A stretch of DNA of 64,000 nt from Entonaema liquescens (lineage: Eukaryota > Ascomycota > Sordariomycetes > Xylariales > Xylariaceae). How positions within the stretch are numbered: the first letter of the stretch is position 1; every line of letters starts with the position of its first letter. Below are positions 10,476-23,045 of the stretch, piece by piece. The translations under genes were made by a program, and so were the position numbers. Where the stretch lies: assembly GCA_902805475.1 (NCBI GenBank), contig CADCSX010000002.1, forward strand, positions 1,302,001 through 1,366,000, read 5' to 3'. The notes beneath the pieces are model-generated. The model was not told where the DNA came from. It searched no databases and saw only the letters and a list, made by a program, of their open reading frames with translations.

Positions 10476-12682
10476 TTATCCGGATTGTTCTCGGGGGGGT
10501 TCTGTTCTTATAAGCTTCGTTCCACGTATACCTACTGGAGCTGGACCTACTGTTAACTGCCCAACAACATGGGTCTCATCCCCACGTGGAGCTACCGATG
10601 GATCCTTCTTATTGTTACTCCTACAACCGATACCTTTCTCATAAGTTTTTACTATTTTCGTTAATTTCGAATGCAATTGGTCGATTCTATATCGTTTCGA
10701 TGATTCGACTTCAAGTAGACCCTCTTTGATGAGTTTCAAAAAGTCCACTATACAAGCAGGGCAATCCTTAACACCACACAGATAATCTATCCACTGTAGC
10801 ATTGAATTAGAGCAGTTATTGCGGCCGTGCTATCTATTTAAGTTGGAGTGAAAACTTACAACTAATACTGAGTCTTTCACGCGTGGAACATTTTCCGTGA
10901 TGTTGAAGAACTTATCTTCTTTGCAATCGGAGCCAATACTAGAAACATCATCATCCACCCGTGCCTGGTTAAATATTTCTCTCGTTTCTTGAAACCCTAC
11001 AAGAAACCAGGATATAAACTCCAGAAAGAGACAGCCCAAACTCCACATATCGTACGCCTGTGAGATGCGTAACTTCATGTCGAATTCCGGTGGCCGGTAA
11101 GTTGGCGAGAAGCCCCCAACCCTCTCGTAAGCAACTTTTGAAACAGAGTGAGCCGAGTGGAAACGGGTCAATCCGAAATCAGAAATGACCAGGCGATAGT
11201 CATCTCCAGATGTTTTAAAGCAGAGTATATTCTGCGGCTTAATATCGCCATGTCTGCCCCTATTTTTACCACCTCTAAATGATGTTGCTACATCAGTGCC
11301 GTCCCGCTGGTTAGACCCAGAAGTATAGTTGTGGATTTTTCTGAGCCCTCCAACTATCCCAAGGCATTGCTCAAGTACCCACGCCACATGTTGTGGTGTT
11401 TTTGGTGACTTCACGTTTAGCTGCCAAAGGTCGACGAGATTCCCGTGTGCTAGCGGAAATACCAAGTAGTACTTTTCTCCATGCTGGAATACCATGAGTA
11501 ATCGAATGAGGTGTTTATGGCCCTGGCGCTGTCCACTGAACCGTTCAAGGACTTTGATCTCATCTTTACACCCTTCATAACCTTTTATATGGAGTTCCTT
11601 GACCGCGAAGGAAAGATTCCCATCGGCGGAGTCCTAGGCATTGATTGTTAGTTATTCTGGTATACGAGAATGTACACCATATAACTTACATGATTATGCT
11701 GTGATGGATGAATCTTAACCTTATGTACAGTGCCATATCCACCCACAGTACTCCCTTGCCATTCAATAAAGGGTAATCTAACACATGAGTCCTCGATCTT
11801 GTAGAAGTTGACCGGTCCTGGACGTATATCGAAGAATGGAACAAGGAATTGGTATTGACCCCTGCAAAAGCTATCGAGGTCATTAGATCCCCATGACTCA
11901 GGAAGGGAAACTAGAGCCGAGTTGTCTTGGCCATCATTTCTCCTATAGAATAGAATATTTTTCCCGTGTTCATGGGCTTTGAATCTCCTTAAAGGTAGAT
12001 CTGCGTCGTTGGTTCCATTCTCAATGAAGTTTTTGATTGACTTGACCTTCTGCATGTACATGAGGGTAGCCAATATTACTCGCCGACTTCGCTCTGGGCG
12101 TTCGTGACAGATAGAGGTGGTCATTCTCCTTAGCGAAGCCTCATCTTCGCTTGGAAACGCTTCGCTGAGAATATATTTTACTTGCGGCTCCCCAAGTAGT
12201 TCGAATAGCTTATCTAAGGGTAAGAAGTCGGAGCCAGAATGCGAACTTGTTTCTTGGCTCGTGTCGAGTTGTCGCCAAATTATTGCTGTGTAAGATTGTA
12301 TCTTCGGTTTTGATTCAGAGGAACCCGGCGAATGAGCTGAGTTTGTGTATGATTTTGGTTGGGCCTGGTTCTTCACATAGTGCTCCCATGCATAACCAAG
12401 GCCGAAATCTTCAACGGTTGCAGCATCTACAGAATCTGTGCTATCAGATCTTGTGCAAAGCCCAACGCCAGGAGGTGTGGCTCCTAAATTAGGAGGAGAA
12501 ACTATATTGTCAACCAATGAAGGCTGTTGGAAGTATGATGGCGGATTAGGTAGTATGGCTCTTGGCGTTCTTTGGGAATCTGGAAGGTGAATACCGTCTC
12601 GAAAAACAGTGTCGGTTTGACCTAGGCTTTCATTGTGGTAAACACAGGTGGCCTGTCGTTCCCATAGTGAGGTCGACTCCAT
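10476..12682 (-). CDS. Protein kinase of the HET-associated type (no HET domain)
   Basis: Three exons: 12682-11690, 11633-10860 and 10793-10476, giving 694 residues. The first 150 residues are Ser/Pro-rich and probably disordered. A region of about 170 residues (with ILATLMYMQKVKSIKNFIENG) resembles the pre-kinase region of the neighbouring kinase-HET gene. The kinase domain follows: glycine loop GGYGTV, ATP-binding Lys in FAVKEL, catalytic loop HGDIKPQNIL (HGD in place of HRD), magnesium loop SDFGL and P-P-E of the activation segment in YRPPEF. HGD is common among fungal kinases linked to HET-domain genes. The last exon (about 105 residues) adds a short Cys-containing helical tail with a basic end. 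Head-to-head with the kinase-HET gene at 15304, so a role in allorecognition is plausible but inferred. Confidence 0.82.
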
Positions 12683-15303
12683 TATGCATGAATGCCTAAG
12701 GAGGCGAACTGGTTAAACATAATAAATGCCGAACAAAGGTATCTCCAACGATTAAATCCGCCCGTGTCCGAAATGTTGGTTGTATTCTAAGGCTCTAGCC
12801 TTGAACCAGAACAGAAGACATTGGATAAGGAATGAGAGTGATACCTCTAAGTGATATATTCCGTAGCAAGGCTGCCTTTATGTAATCCACAGTGCGAGTA
12901 AAGGGTATCTTACAAGAGCTATTTTATGGATGTAAATTCGTTCCATTTCTATGATATCTTGCCGAGCACTTTCTACTGCATTCAGAGCCACATATGGCTT
13001 ATCCCAGTATCTTTAGCATAGTGAGGATAGATGGCCTACACTTCTATCTAAGACACACTCATGGCTCTTCATATAACTAGCATTGACTTATCACTGTATA
13101 CTCACCTCATTTTATGACTGTCCCGAGGCAAACCAAAAGGTGAGGACACAACTTCGTTGTTTCGCAAGGAACTCTAACTAAGGTAGCTCTGAAGTCAGAG
13201 CTATACATACAAAACGGCTTCTTTGTTCTAAGGGGGTCTCAAGTGAGACCCCTGACAATGACCCCAAACAGGCATGCCGAAAAGTTTCGGAAGATCTAAT
13301 GTACTTTAGGGGAAATTAGGAATAAGATCTAACTTGAGCTAAACATTATGTACCTACCTGGGAATATGACAGGAAGAAGTCGGTGAGCATCAAACATAAG
13401 ACCTTCCGTAGGAACTCTGCGAAGCACGATATTATCATCGCCCCATATGTATCAACCCAATTCGTTAAACTAAACTTCAACTCTTACAAATCTGCCAATA
13501 TTCCCACTCGTGTGCAGACGCCACCATAGGCAGGCAGGCTATGTTGCTTATATTGCCGCAAGGCGGCAAGTAATCCCTAGAAGCGGCCATCCGTCGATTT
13601 TGATTAGCTCGGTGAAGTGATTATATGTAGGCTGAGTCGGTTACATTACATAGGTCATGGTGACATACTGATGCTTTTCTCTTTTCTTTTCTTTTCTTTT
13701 TCAGTACGCTATAACCCGCCGCTGGCTGATTTTGAAAATGATACCTTGATACTACTCGTCACAACCAACCACCAATGGTATGAAGATTTCTGTGGCACAA
13801 AGATGGAGTGCCAGGCCTTGATACATTAATATCCGTGCTATGGATGTGTATACTAGCTAAGTTTGTAATGCTGAGGCTGACAATTTGTGACAGGTCATAT
13901 ATATCCGCACTAAAGTCATATCCTATCCTTCCAATTGGCCCGACCACTCCGATATTCCCTACTTACCTATTCTGTTTAAGCCAAAAGCCCGGGATGCATA
14001 ATAATGACAAATGCTAGCTCCTATTGGACATAGCATAAATATGCTGAATTCGAAGTAAGCTCAATGCCCGTATTATCTTCCGGGATATATTTCGGTTGCC
14101 GCGCTGTCCGATTACCTCGCAGCAACTGGATACTTAACTTCCCACCCCTGAGCCTTTTCAAGTCCCATTAGTGTCGTTGTATTGGATTATCCGTCGATAT
14201 CAAGTCACATACTTCACTACCAAGACGATTGTCTCCTTGCAAATTTGCGACTTACAAAGGCGAAAGCCCGAATACTTAGCCGACTCCTTTTTTAAGCCGA
14301 ACCAAAAACAACTTCATGTTTAGATCACTTCAGCGAGCCTCGCAGGCTCTATTGACGGCTAGGACTACCAATCAAGCAAACGTATCGGTTGTCCAATTGC
14401 ATTCACACCACTTCGAGAACCCTGGCGAACTTTCAAACGTCCTCAAAACCCTTTGGAAGGGTGATAGGTTCACCATTGAGATGAGGAATGATATGTACAT
14501 CATTCGCATCTCCAATTGAGCCCAATAAGGATGTACGAGATGACTACCTATTTAGGGTTCTATTGGAATGTAACTGAAACTAGTAAAGCATACAGATACA
14601 GGATACTGAATATCAAGGAGTCCGATAGGCCCGATTTACAGGAGGGGTGATATGCACATAGGTCATCAATGGAGGCATCTGACAATTACCTAGACTCTTC
14701 GACCGTGAAGTAATGAGCGAATGGGATCATGTGAATATATAATGTATGATTACGGAGTGTCTTGCCACAGTCAGAGTCACGTTTTACTACACTAGACCGA
14801 TTAGTCTTGCAATTTTCGATTGGCAGAGCATGTCGTAATATTTACACAAATAACCTTAACCAAGCCAAATATTTGACCAAGGTTAATACGTAGCCTACCT
14901 TATCATGTGTTTAAACCGGAAGGCACCGCCAACCCTATGAGCCAATGATTTGACTTGACCAACAGCCTACATGGCATATTCGTGAAGTCCGGTTCTGCGC
15001 GTTTCTTGACTGACATGTATCTCAGCGTAAGGATCCGATTTGCGGGTATATTATTGTACTGTGGTACGGATATGTACATCGCCTGCATTATGATACTGGA
15101 GTTGTAATATATAATTACGTGGATTCCCGATCATTCTAGTTGTCTTAAAGCCCTCTTTGGAGCTCAAGTTCTAGACTATATATTTGGCACGTCTCTAGTT
15201 ACCTTCGGCTACACGTCACCGTCGAGATAAAACACTGTATCATAACTACGTCTTGTCTATACTTAATCATTCAAGACCTTTGCTTACCAATTATCTAGGT
15301 ACC
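12683..15303. other. Intergenic region between the two kinase genes
   Basis: About 2.6 kb separating the divergent kinase genes. It contains a pyrimidine microsatellite (TTTTC units, about 13675-13700) and a possible 67-codon ORF at 14316-14519, listed separately. No other gene, RNA or transposon is recognisable. Confidence 0.45.
14316..14519 (+). CDS. Possible small protein, 67 residues, unknown
   Basis: ATG-started frame of 67 codons in an otherwise empty 2.6-kb region. The first 20 residues are rich in Arg, Ser, Ala and Leu with no acidic residue (MFRSLQRASQALLTARTTNQ), which would suit a mitochondrial presequence. The rest is a short mixed alpha/beta-looking segment ending in MYIIRISN. 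I recognise no family. It may be a chance frame or a gene fragment, so treat it as hypothetical. Confidence 0.2.
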   Translation: MFRSLQRASQALLTARTTNQANVSVVQLHSHHFENPGELSNVLKTLWKGDRFTIEMRNDMYIIRISN

Positions 15304-18300
15304 ATGGCTGTTAATAATTCACAGGAACCACAGATCGCGGGCACCCTGTCTGGACCAAAGACTTTTTGGGGTTCAATCGACTCCATGCTCTATCAGTCTA
15401 TCCCGCTACTAGGAAAACGACAGTTCCTACCGGAAGATAGTATTCCAAAACTGGTGACGAAGGAGAACATCGAAACTGCATTCAAAGAATCCAATGTACC
15501 GACTCGAGACGGCGATCTCTTTAACATCATTATGAACCGAGCTCCGAAAGTTTTCTTGACTTTGGTATATCTTGAACGGGCTTCTGCCATACCCGACATT
15601 TTGAAGGAGGGACTTTATGATGAACACCTGCCCTTGGTGGTAAATAAGGACTACAGTACAGGCAATGGACGGATCTGCTCCCCACTAGAGAAAAAGATTG
15701 GCCACCCAGACCTACAGGATCGGTTTTTCTTGAAGAGCTTGAGTGCTTGTGACGTCGATAACTTCGGTGTGAAGCAATGGGTATTTCTTGCACCCGTGTT
15801 CCGCGGCGTCGATCTTTGCCAGCGTTTTGACCATCAATGTCCTTTGCCTTTCATTGGTGTAGATGAGGGGAGGGCCGGGCACTTTGGTCGTGTGTTCCGA
15901 GCTGAGGTACACCAATCCCATGCCAAGTATGAAATCGTTCAGAATGGTATAGTTGCACTAAAGTATTTCTCAAATCCGGAGGGGGACAAATTCTTCGAGA
16001 AGGAAGTGGAGAACTTAGCGAAGATTATGGAATTGCAACACAATCATCTTATCAAACCACTTGCAGCTTTTAGTGCTGGAATACATCAGTGTATATTGTT
16101 TCCATGGTGTAATGGAGGTACGATACCCATCTGTCCACAATTAAAACCGAATCGACTAATGAATTTTTTGGTGAAGGTAATCTTCAAGAATATTGGGATA
16201 AAAATACCAATGAGCCCCTTACTGGGAATTTAATATTGTGGACACTTTCCCAAATGACCGGTCTTTGCGAGTGTCTATACAAGCTATATTTACGCAATTT
16301 GAGGCATGGGGACCTTAAACCAGCAAATATCCTACATAAGGGTGGGGAGGATAATTTTCTGATCGCTGATCTTGGTATCTCAAAGATTCACAAAGAAGTG
16401 ACAGAGAAACGCGACTCAAGAACAACTACCTCCCACTCAACACAGCGATATAGTGCCCCAGAAGTCAAGAGATATGACGACACAAACGAGCCACTGTCAC
16501 GGATCAGTGATATTTGGTCGATGGGTGCTATTCTGTTAGAATGGCTAATTTGGCTTCTCTATCGTCGAGAGGGACTAGAAAGGCTGAAAACTCCGCACGA
16601 ATTCTGGGAGATTAAAAACGGAGCTGTTATACTACACCAACGTGTTAAAGAATGCATGGGAATTATACGGCGAGGCGTGAGCGTTGGCTCTCCAGAAAAT
16701 GCCCTCTCGAATCTCTTAGACTTGATTCAGAATTGCTTACAAGTATCGAATCGTGTCACGGCTGAGAAGCTGTCCCATTGCATGGATGGAATTATGAAAC
16801 GAGCAGAGAAAATTCCATCTTATAAATATGATCCAAAATGGGATAAAGTACACTGGATTATGGATGACCTCGAAGACTCAGCAGAACACGTGGCTACACG
16901 GGAGCCTAGCGATGGAGATTATAACGTACGTCGATCATGACGACTTAGAGAGTTTTAATGGGTACTAATCGCCGCGAAGTGGAATGAGAAGAAGCCGGAC
17001 GATGTATGGGAGTCTGTTCCCGATAATGATTTTGGACATCGAATATTGAATAAACTCCAATGGGCATTTCCTAGGACTATTGCCCCAAGAGATACTTTGT
17101 GTAGCTCTTGTACGTCAATGAAGATATGGTCATCCGAGTTCCGACATGATTACGATATGCCCAGGTTGAAAGCTAGCTCAGAGAAGTGTACCATCTGCAA
17201 ACTACTCCACGACTGCCTCCTAGGGGCGGATGTTATAAAGGACTCTCCGCGCGGTGCAATTATCCGTGATGGCTCTACGCTCAGAACAGACAAAACTCGC
17301 ATACCTCTAATTTCCATATATACCGACTTGTGTAAGCTCCTTTTTCCTTTGCTTTATTGAATCGAAAAATAGGGATGCCAAAGTTTGGATAAGCCGATGC
17401 AGCCCGTTGTAGCGTCTCTCTTAGATTGATACTAACTCTAGCCATAGCAACGATAGCAACGCAACTGCCTGAGACTCGTTTCGCTCAGTTAGGATTTCCA
17501 CAATTGCCACAGTCGGGGAGTGTAGAACAATTTACCCTTATACGAGAGTGGCTGCGGAACTGCGATGCTAATCACGGATGTAAACCCAATCAATCCTCAA
17601 ATAATACGTCCCATATGCCCACAAGACTCCTAGATATTGGACAAAACCTATCAGCTACCCCCTTGAGACTAATCGATACAAGGGATAAAATAAATGCTGA
17701 GTACGTTGCTCTGAGTCATCGGTGGGGTAGGCTATCCAAAGAATCCAAGTTTTGCACATACAGACATAATCTTGACAGTCATAAGAAAGGGATCGACTTC
17801 AATAGACTGCCAAAAACATTTCAAGATGCCGTGAAGGTTACAAGATTTCTAGGGTTACAATACCTCTGGATCGACTCGATTTGCATAATACAAGAAGATA
17901 AAGAAGACTGGGAAGACCATGCGGGAAAAATGGACATTGTGTTCAGTTCAGCATATTGTACTATTGCTGCTAGTTCTGCTGAGTCGTACCTAGAGGGCTT
18001 TATCCACTCCCGAAACGAGAGGCCGTCTGCGAATTTACAAGTTGGCCGTGCTACTTTATACCTCTGTAAATATATCGATGATTTCCACCATGACGTGGAA
18101 GAAGCAGTCCTGAATAAACGGGGATGGGTTCTACAGGAAAGAGCACTATCACGAAGGACGATTCATTTTACATCGACACAGATTTATTGGGAGTGTGGAA
18201 AAGGGGTTCATTGCGAAACATTGGCTAAAATCAGAAAGTACGTCCCCCAATTGCAATATAGTAACTCGTATATTGCTAACTATAATCTTCGTGTAGTTCT

Positions 18301-19020
18301 AAAGCGGAGTTCTTGGGAGATTCCTACTTTCCCAACTCGGCATTACGATATTTTCGCGGTGGCAGGATTGTTCTATTCCAAACGCTATACACGATGTATT
18401 CCAAACTCGCTTTTAGTGAACCGACCGACCGCTCCATGGGTATCATTGGTCTAGAGCGACGGCTAGCCGAAACGTTCGGGACGGATGGCGGGTTTGGAAT
18501 TTTGGAGTGCTATCTTGGTAGAAGCTTAATGTGGAAGCGAAGTGGTGATGAGAAGTTAAAACGAATCGCGTACCCAGAGAATCGTACTGTCCCATCATGG
18601 TCCTGGATGGCTTACAGTGGATGCATAACATACGTTGATGCACCATTTAACGGTGTAGAATGGAATGAAGACGAGATAACAATCGACTTGAAGTATGGTA
18701 GCCTTCACGCCTTAACACAGACACGGGGGAGGATACTATACCCGAATATCAAAGCCCGAACTATTAAATCCTTTAACACAAATGGCTACAAAGATGAAAT
18801 TCGAAAGAGAATCACATTTGACGATGACATCACTGACAACCTCAGCATCATTCGCTGTGTGGTCCTTGGGAGGGACAAGTCTGGGGATCAGAAAAACTAT
18901 TATGTCATAGTGGTCGAGCCGTCCAAAAAACAGGGTATACTTTACAGTAGAATTGGGGTTGGAGTATTTCTTGAAAAGCACATATCTGGGGTTTCTCGGG
19001 AATATGGATATGTCCTTTGA
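15304..19020 (+). CDS. Protein kinase-HET domain fusion protein
   Basis: Five exons: 15304-16117, 16177-16925, 16980-17331, 17442-18237 and 18297-19020, giving 1144 residues. Residues about 1-180 are a helical region like that of the kinase at 10476-12682. The kinase domain follows (about 185-500): GHFGRV glycine loop, IVALKYF lysine, HGDLKPANIL catalytic loop (HGD), ADLG in place of DFG, YSAPEV. After an intron with a GTACGT donor and a CTAAT branch point, the same frame enters a Cys-containing linker. It then enters a HET domain with YVALSHRWG near residue 725, YLWIDSICIIQED, SSAYCTIAASSAE and GWVLQERALSRR, and a C-terminal half with TVPSWSWMAYSG. HET proteins trigger heterokaryon-incompatibility cell death after fusion of unlike hyphae. 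The start is the first ATG, in good context (ACCATGG). The 17442 acceptor could instead be 17448 (two codons shorter). Kinase activity is uncertain because of HGD and DLG. Confidence 0.83.
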
Positions 19021-20437
19021 GATTAGGGCCTTGCATCCCAAGGTCATGGGGCAACTCGAAAAGGAAGAATTGGTATTCGTTAATTAGAAGATAGATTTCA
19101 AGGCAATGCCTTGTATGATGTAACTAAATTTCATGCTGAAGCGAAAGATGCGTGCATGTATTCCACTCCACTACCTCGTGAGTCTTGAATCAATGTTGTA
19201 AAAGGCACGAAACGTACCTCAGCCAAGCAGATCCTGTCGCGTTGTCAACAGCTGGCACTTGAAGCCTGCCGCCTGATAGTCTAAAGCCCATATGTGCATC
19301 TAAAACCGAGTCCTACATATCATACACTTATCAACCAACTACCAGAGTAAAAGGCGAGGAAAACTCTTAAAAGATATTTGTTTGAGATTCTCTATTGCCG
19401 TTTTCAAATATAAGATTTAATACCTACTCTAGAAGTAAGTATAACATTACGAAAACCTAAGATATTTTAGAGTACCTCACGCCTCTGGATCAGCAGCTGG
19501 TGCCAAGCCTGACCAGTGCGTGTTGGGGCTGACAAGGGTCTTCCTATGGAAAAAACTTTTGAAAGGGTCATCCATAGAACTTTCCATATCGATTTATGGC
19601 ATTTTACTATTTCTTATTACTTTCCATAGCTAAGTCAAATAATAAATGGTATTTCTTCTGAAGGGAAATGCCAAGACTTGACCATTGACTCTTCGTGTAA
19701 CTTTTAACGCCGCGAAGTCTTAAACAATTATTAGTCGTCGAAATGCTTTTCTCCAGTGGGACACCTCTCGGATTCTTTCTCGGCTACCTACCTAGGTGGC
19801 AGGTGTGCTTTTATATGGTAAAGATCAGAGGAACAAGGCATCGCTTGGATGGATGCAGATGGAGAATATGCTCCCAATTTTAGTGTACAAAGAATGGGGT
19901 TTTCTAAGGACTTTTGGAAGCTATCCAGCTGGCTGGGCCATCATCAGCCTTGTTGATCCTTAGCGCTTATAGAGGATTCCTAACATCTCCATAATACAAG
20001 GCTGAGTGGCCTATCATGTCTATTTAAAAACGCCTTTTGACGTTGGTCATGGTACGGCTAGGCTGAGTAGACTACCAACACAGACCAAGAGTTTGCTTTA
20101 TTGGTTTAGTTCGACATGCAGCCAAGAAAAATAGTAGCCTCCTATGCAGCTCCAACGACGCATTGCCCGTTAGGTGACCATTCAGCTGTTTGCCTTCGAA
20201 CTCGACATGGCCTTTTTACCTAAGGGAGAACACGAAAAAGGACGAAAAGGCTTGCAGCTCTCCACATGGAACGTGCCAATCCAACAAGCTGCCACCCATG
20301 CGTGGTAGCAACTGTCACTTACCACCCTGGGCCTCTTTTGTTTTTGCTTTATTTTCTGCCCTCAAATTCCGGGACTCTGGTCTGCTTTCTCTCTTGCACA
20401 GTTTCCGGTTTTGTGAAAAGTTGAGAATATAGTCGCG
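19021..20437. other. Intergenic region upstream of the cupredoxin-like gene
   Basis: About 1.4 kb with no gene I can support. A TACCTACCTAGGTGG motif lies at 19785-19799. Near 19540-19640 the word TCTATGG/CCATAGA recurs in both orientations, but no bounded element can be drawn. The last few hundred bases should carry the promoter of the gene starting at 20438. Confidence 0.4.
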
Positions 20438-20934
20438 ATGAAGTTGCTCGTCTTATTAATAGCCGCCGCGGCTACGTTCTCGCCCATTTACGCTCAGACA
20501 GAAACTACAGGAGGGGACGAGCCCACAACTACCACATCAGATGAGGCGGTCACACACACTGTCCGGGTTGGATTGCAACATGATTTTCAACCGGATACGA
20601 TAAAGGCAAACCCTGGAGACACGATACGTAAGTTAAGAAGATATTCTGAAGCAAAGCAATGTTTTAACATAGGTATTCTACCTAGGGTTCAACTTCTATC
20701 CCAAGAACCACTCCGTCGTTCGAGCAGACTTCAAGAAGCCCTGCATACCATGGGAATTAACCAATGACCCCGCTGAGACTTTCTTCAGCGGCCCTGTGGA
20801 ACAAGAGACGCTGCAAAGTCCAGTTCCTAGTTGGGATTTGGAAGTAACCAGTACAGACCCAGTGTTTTTCTATTGGTATGTGCAACAGAGATCCCGAGCG
20901 TCCAAGTACAGTACTAATTCAATCAAAGTTCTGC

Positions 20935-20967
20935 TACGGTTGAGCAGGGCTCACACTCGGAAAAAAC
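20935..20967 (+). repeat. Left terminal inverted repeat of the 2.1-kb element
   Basis: 33 bp identical to the reverse complement of 23013-23045. After three mismatched bases a further AAAAT is shared. Confidence 0.9.
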
Positions 20968-21161
20968 ACTAAAATTGATAGGGCCACACTTAGGAGTAAG
21001 AGTGTGGGAATAGAAATTGCAAGGGGTTAAAGAGGGTTTAATACATAGTGTGCATTAAGAAATTGCGCTATAAGCATAAAGAAGCTACAACCCCACTTAT
21101 ATTTTACAGGGTAGGTTCAATCGGACTTAGTGAAAAAAAGTTTATTTTTTAAAAAAAATAA

Positions 21162-21404
21162 TATTTTATTTATTTTATTTATTTTATTTATTTTATTTAT
21201 TTTATTTATTTTATTTATTTTATTTATTTTATTTATTTTATTTATTTTATTTATTTTATTTATTTTATTTATTTTATTTATTTTATTTATTTTATTTATT
21301 TTATTTATTTTATTTATTTTATTTATTTTATTTATTTTATTTATTTTATTTATTTTATTTATTTTATTTATTTTATTTATTTTATTTATTTTATTTATTT
21401 TATT
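21162..21404. repeat. 9-bp tandem repeat (TTTATTTTA)n, about 27 copies
   Basis: Uninterrupted, essentially perfect tandem array of a 9-bp unit inside the AT-rich core of the 2.1-kb element. The long open frame over it (a Leu-Phe-Ile repeat) is an artefact of the stop-free unit, not a gene. Confidence 0.92.
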
Positions 21405-23012
21405 ATATTATTTTTTAAAATATAATTTTTATAATTTTTTTTAAAAAAAAAAAAATTTATATTATAATATTTAAAAATTATTATTATTAAATAAATTATA
21501 ATTAAAAATTATTTAATAAATTAAAATTATATTAAAATTATTTTTATTATTTTATTTAAATATATAAAATTATTATTAAATATTATTAAATAATTATTAA
21601 TTTTATTAAAAAATTTTATTATAAAATTTTTTTTAATATTTTATTAATTATTTATTATTAATATAAAACTTTTAAAAAATTAATAATAAATAATTAATAA
21701 TAAATAATAAATAATTAATAAATAATTAATAAAAAACGATAAAATATTAAAAAATTTTACAATTATATAATTGTAATTATATATTTTATATTACGTATTT
21801 ACGTATATTATAAAATTTTAATTATATAAAATTTTAATTATATAAAATTTTAATTTTATATTTTTAAATAAAATAAATATTATATATATTAATTTTATAT
21901 ATTATTAAAATTATTTTAATTATAAATATAATTATTAAAATTATAATTAAAATTATAAAAAATAAAAATTATAAATTTTTTATTATATTAAATTATTTAT
22001 TAATTATTTATTAATTATTTATTAATTTATTTTAATAAATTTTAATTTTAATTTAAATTATTAATATTTATAAATTATTATTTAATTGTTATAATTTTAT
22101 AAATATATAATAATAATATTATTATTTAAAATATTTTTATTTTATTATTTAAAATTAATATAATAATTTTAAAACTTTTTATTTTTTTATATATTTATAA
22201 TATATTATATAATAATATTATAATTTTAATATATTATAATATTTTATTAATAAAAATATTATATTTATTATAATTAAATATATTATAATTAAATTTTATT
22301 TTTAATTTAATTATAATATTAATAATTATTTTATATAAATAAATTTTTATTTATTTAATTAAAAATATTATTATATTAATTTTATTAAATTATAATAAAT
22401 ATATTAATTATTTTTTAATTTAATTTTAAATTAATTTATTTTAAATTATATAATTATATATATTATTTAATTAATAATTAATTTAAAAATATTATAAATT
22501 TATATAATTTAAATTTATTAAAATATTTATTAATTATTTATTAATTTTTTATTAATTTTTATTATAATTTTTAAAAATTTAAATATAAAATATATTAATA
22601 ATTAAATAATAATTATATATATTATATTATAATATATATTTAATAATAAAATATTTATATATTATTATATTTTAAAAAAATATATATATATTATTATATT
22701 TTAAAAAAATATATATATAAATTTAATTATTAAATTTTATTTATAAATATTAATAATTTAAAAAAAATTTAATAAAAAATATATAAAATAATATAAAATA
22801 ATATTTAAATTTAATTATACAATTATATTTTTAATAATAAAAATATTAATTAATTAATTTATTATAATATTATTATTTTTTAAAATAAAATAAAATAAAA
22901 GGTTTAAAATTTTTTTTTTCTACCTCGTTTAACGCATAATACGTTTTAAATCTATAGTTCACTCAATTCTTTCGCTTTACAAGCAGAGGGGTATGCGCAT
23001 TGACATTTTCAG

Positions 23013-23045
23013 GTTTTTTCCGAGTGTGAGCCCTGCTCAACCGTA
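23013..23045 (-). repeat. Right terminal inverted repeat of the 2.1-kb element
   Basis: 33 bp, perfect partner of 20935-20967. The two bases directly before it on the plus strand are AG (23011-23012) after a pyrimidine-rich run, so they could act as a 3' splice site. The repeat itself is open in the frame of the interrupted gene. Confidence 0.9.

Larger units (their letters stand above)
20935..23045. mobile_element. 2.1-kb non-autonomous inverted-repeat element with 6-bp target duplication
   Basis: Ends are perfect 33-bp inverted repeats (20935-20967 and 23013-23045) beginning TACGGTTGAGCAGGGC. They are flanked by the exact direct repeat TTCTGC (20929-20934 and 23046-23051). Removing the element and one TTCTGC restores the cupredoxin exon, which fixes its borders. 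A 6-bp duplication does not fit Tc1/mariner (TA), hAT (8), Mutator (9-10) or piggyBac (TTAA), so I leave the superfamily open. About 190 bp inside the left end and 130 bp inside the right end have ordinary composition. The core of about 1.75 kb is almost pure A+T and starts with a 9-bp tandem repeat. No transposase is present. Confidence 0.85.

Noticed and set aside
19540..19640. Possible MITE with CTATGGAAA/TTTCCATAG ends
   Set aside because: The repeated words are short and scattered, with no consistent ends or target duplication.
21130..21444. 104-codon Leu-Phe-Ile repeat protein
   Set aside because: Produced by a stop-free 9-bp AT tandem repeat inside a mobile element.
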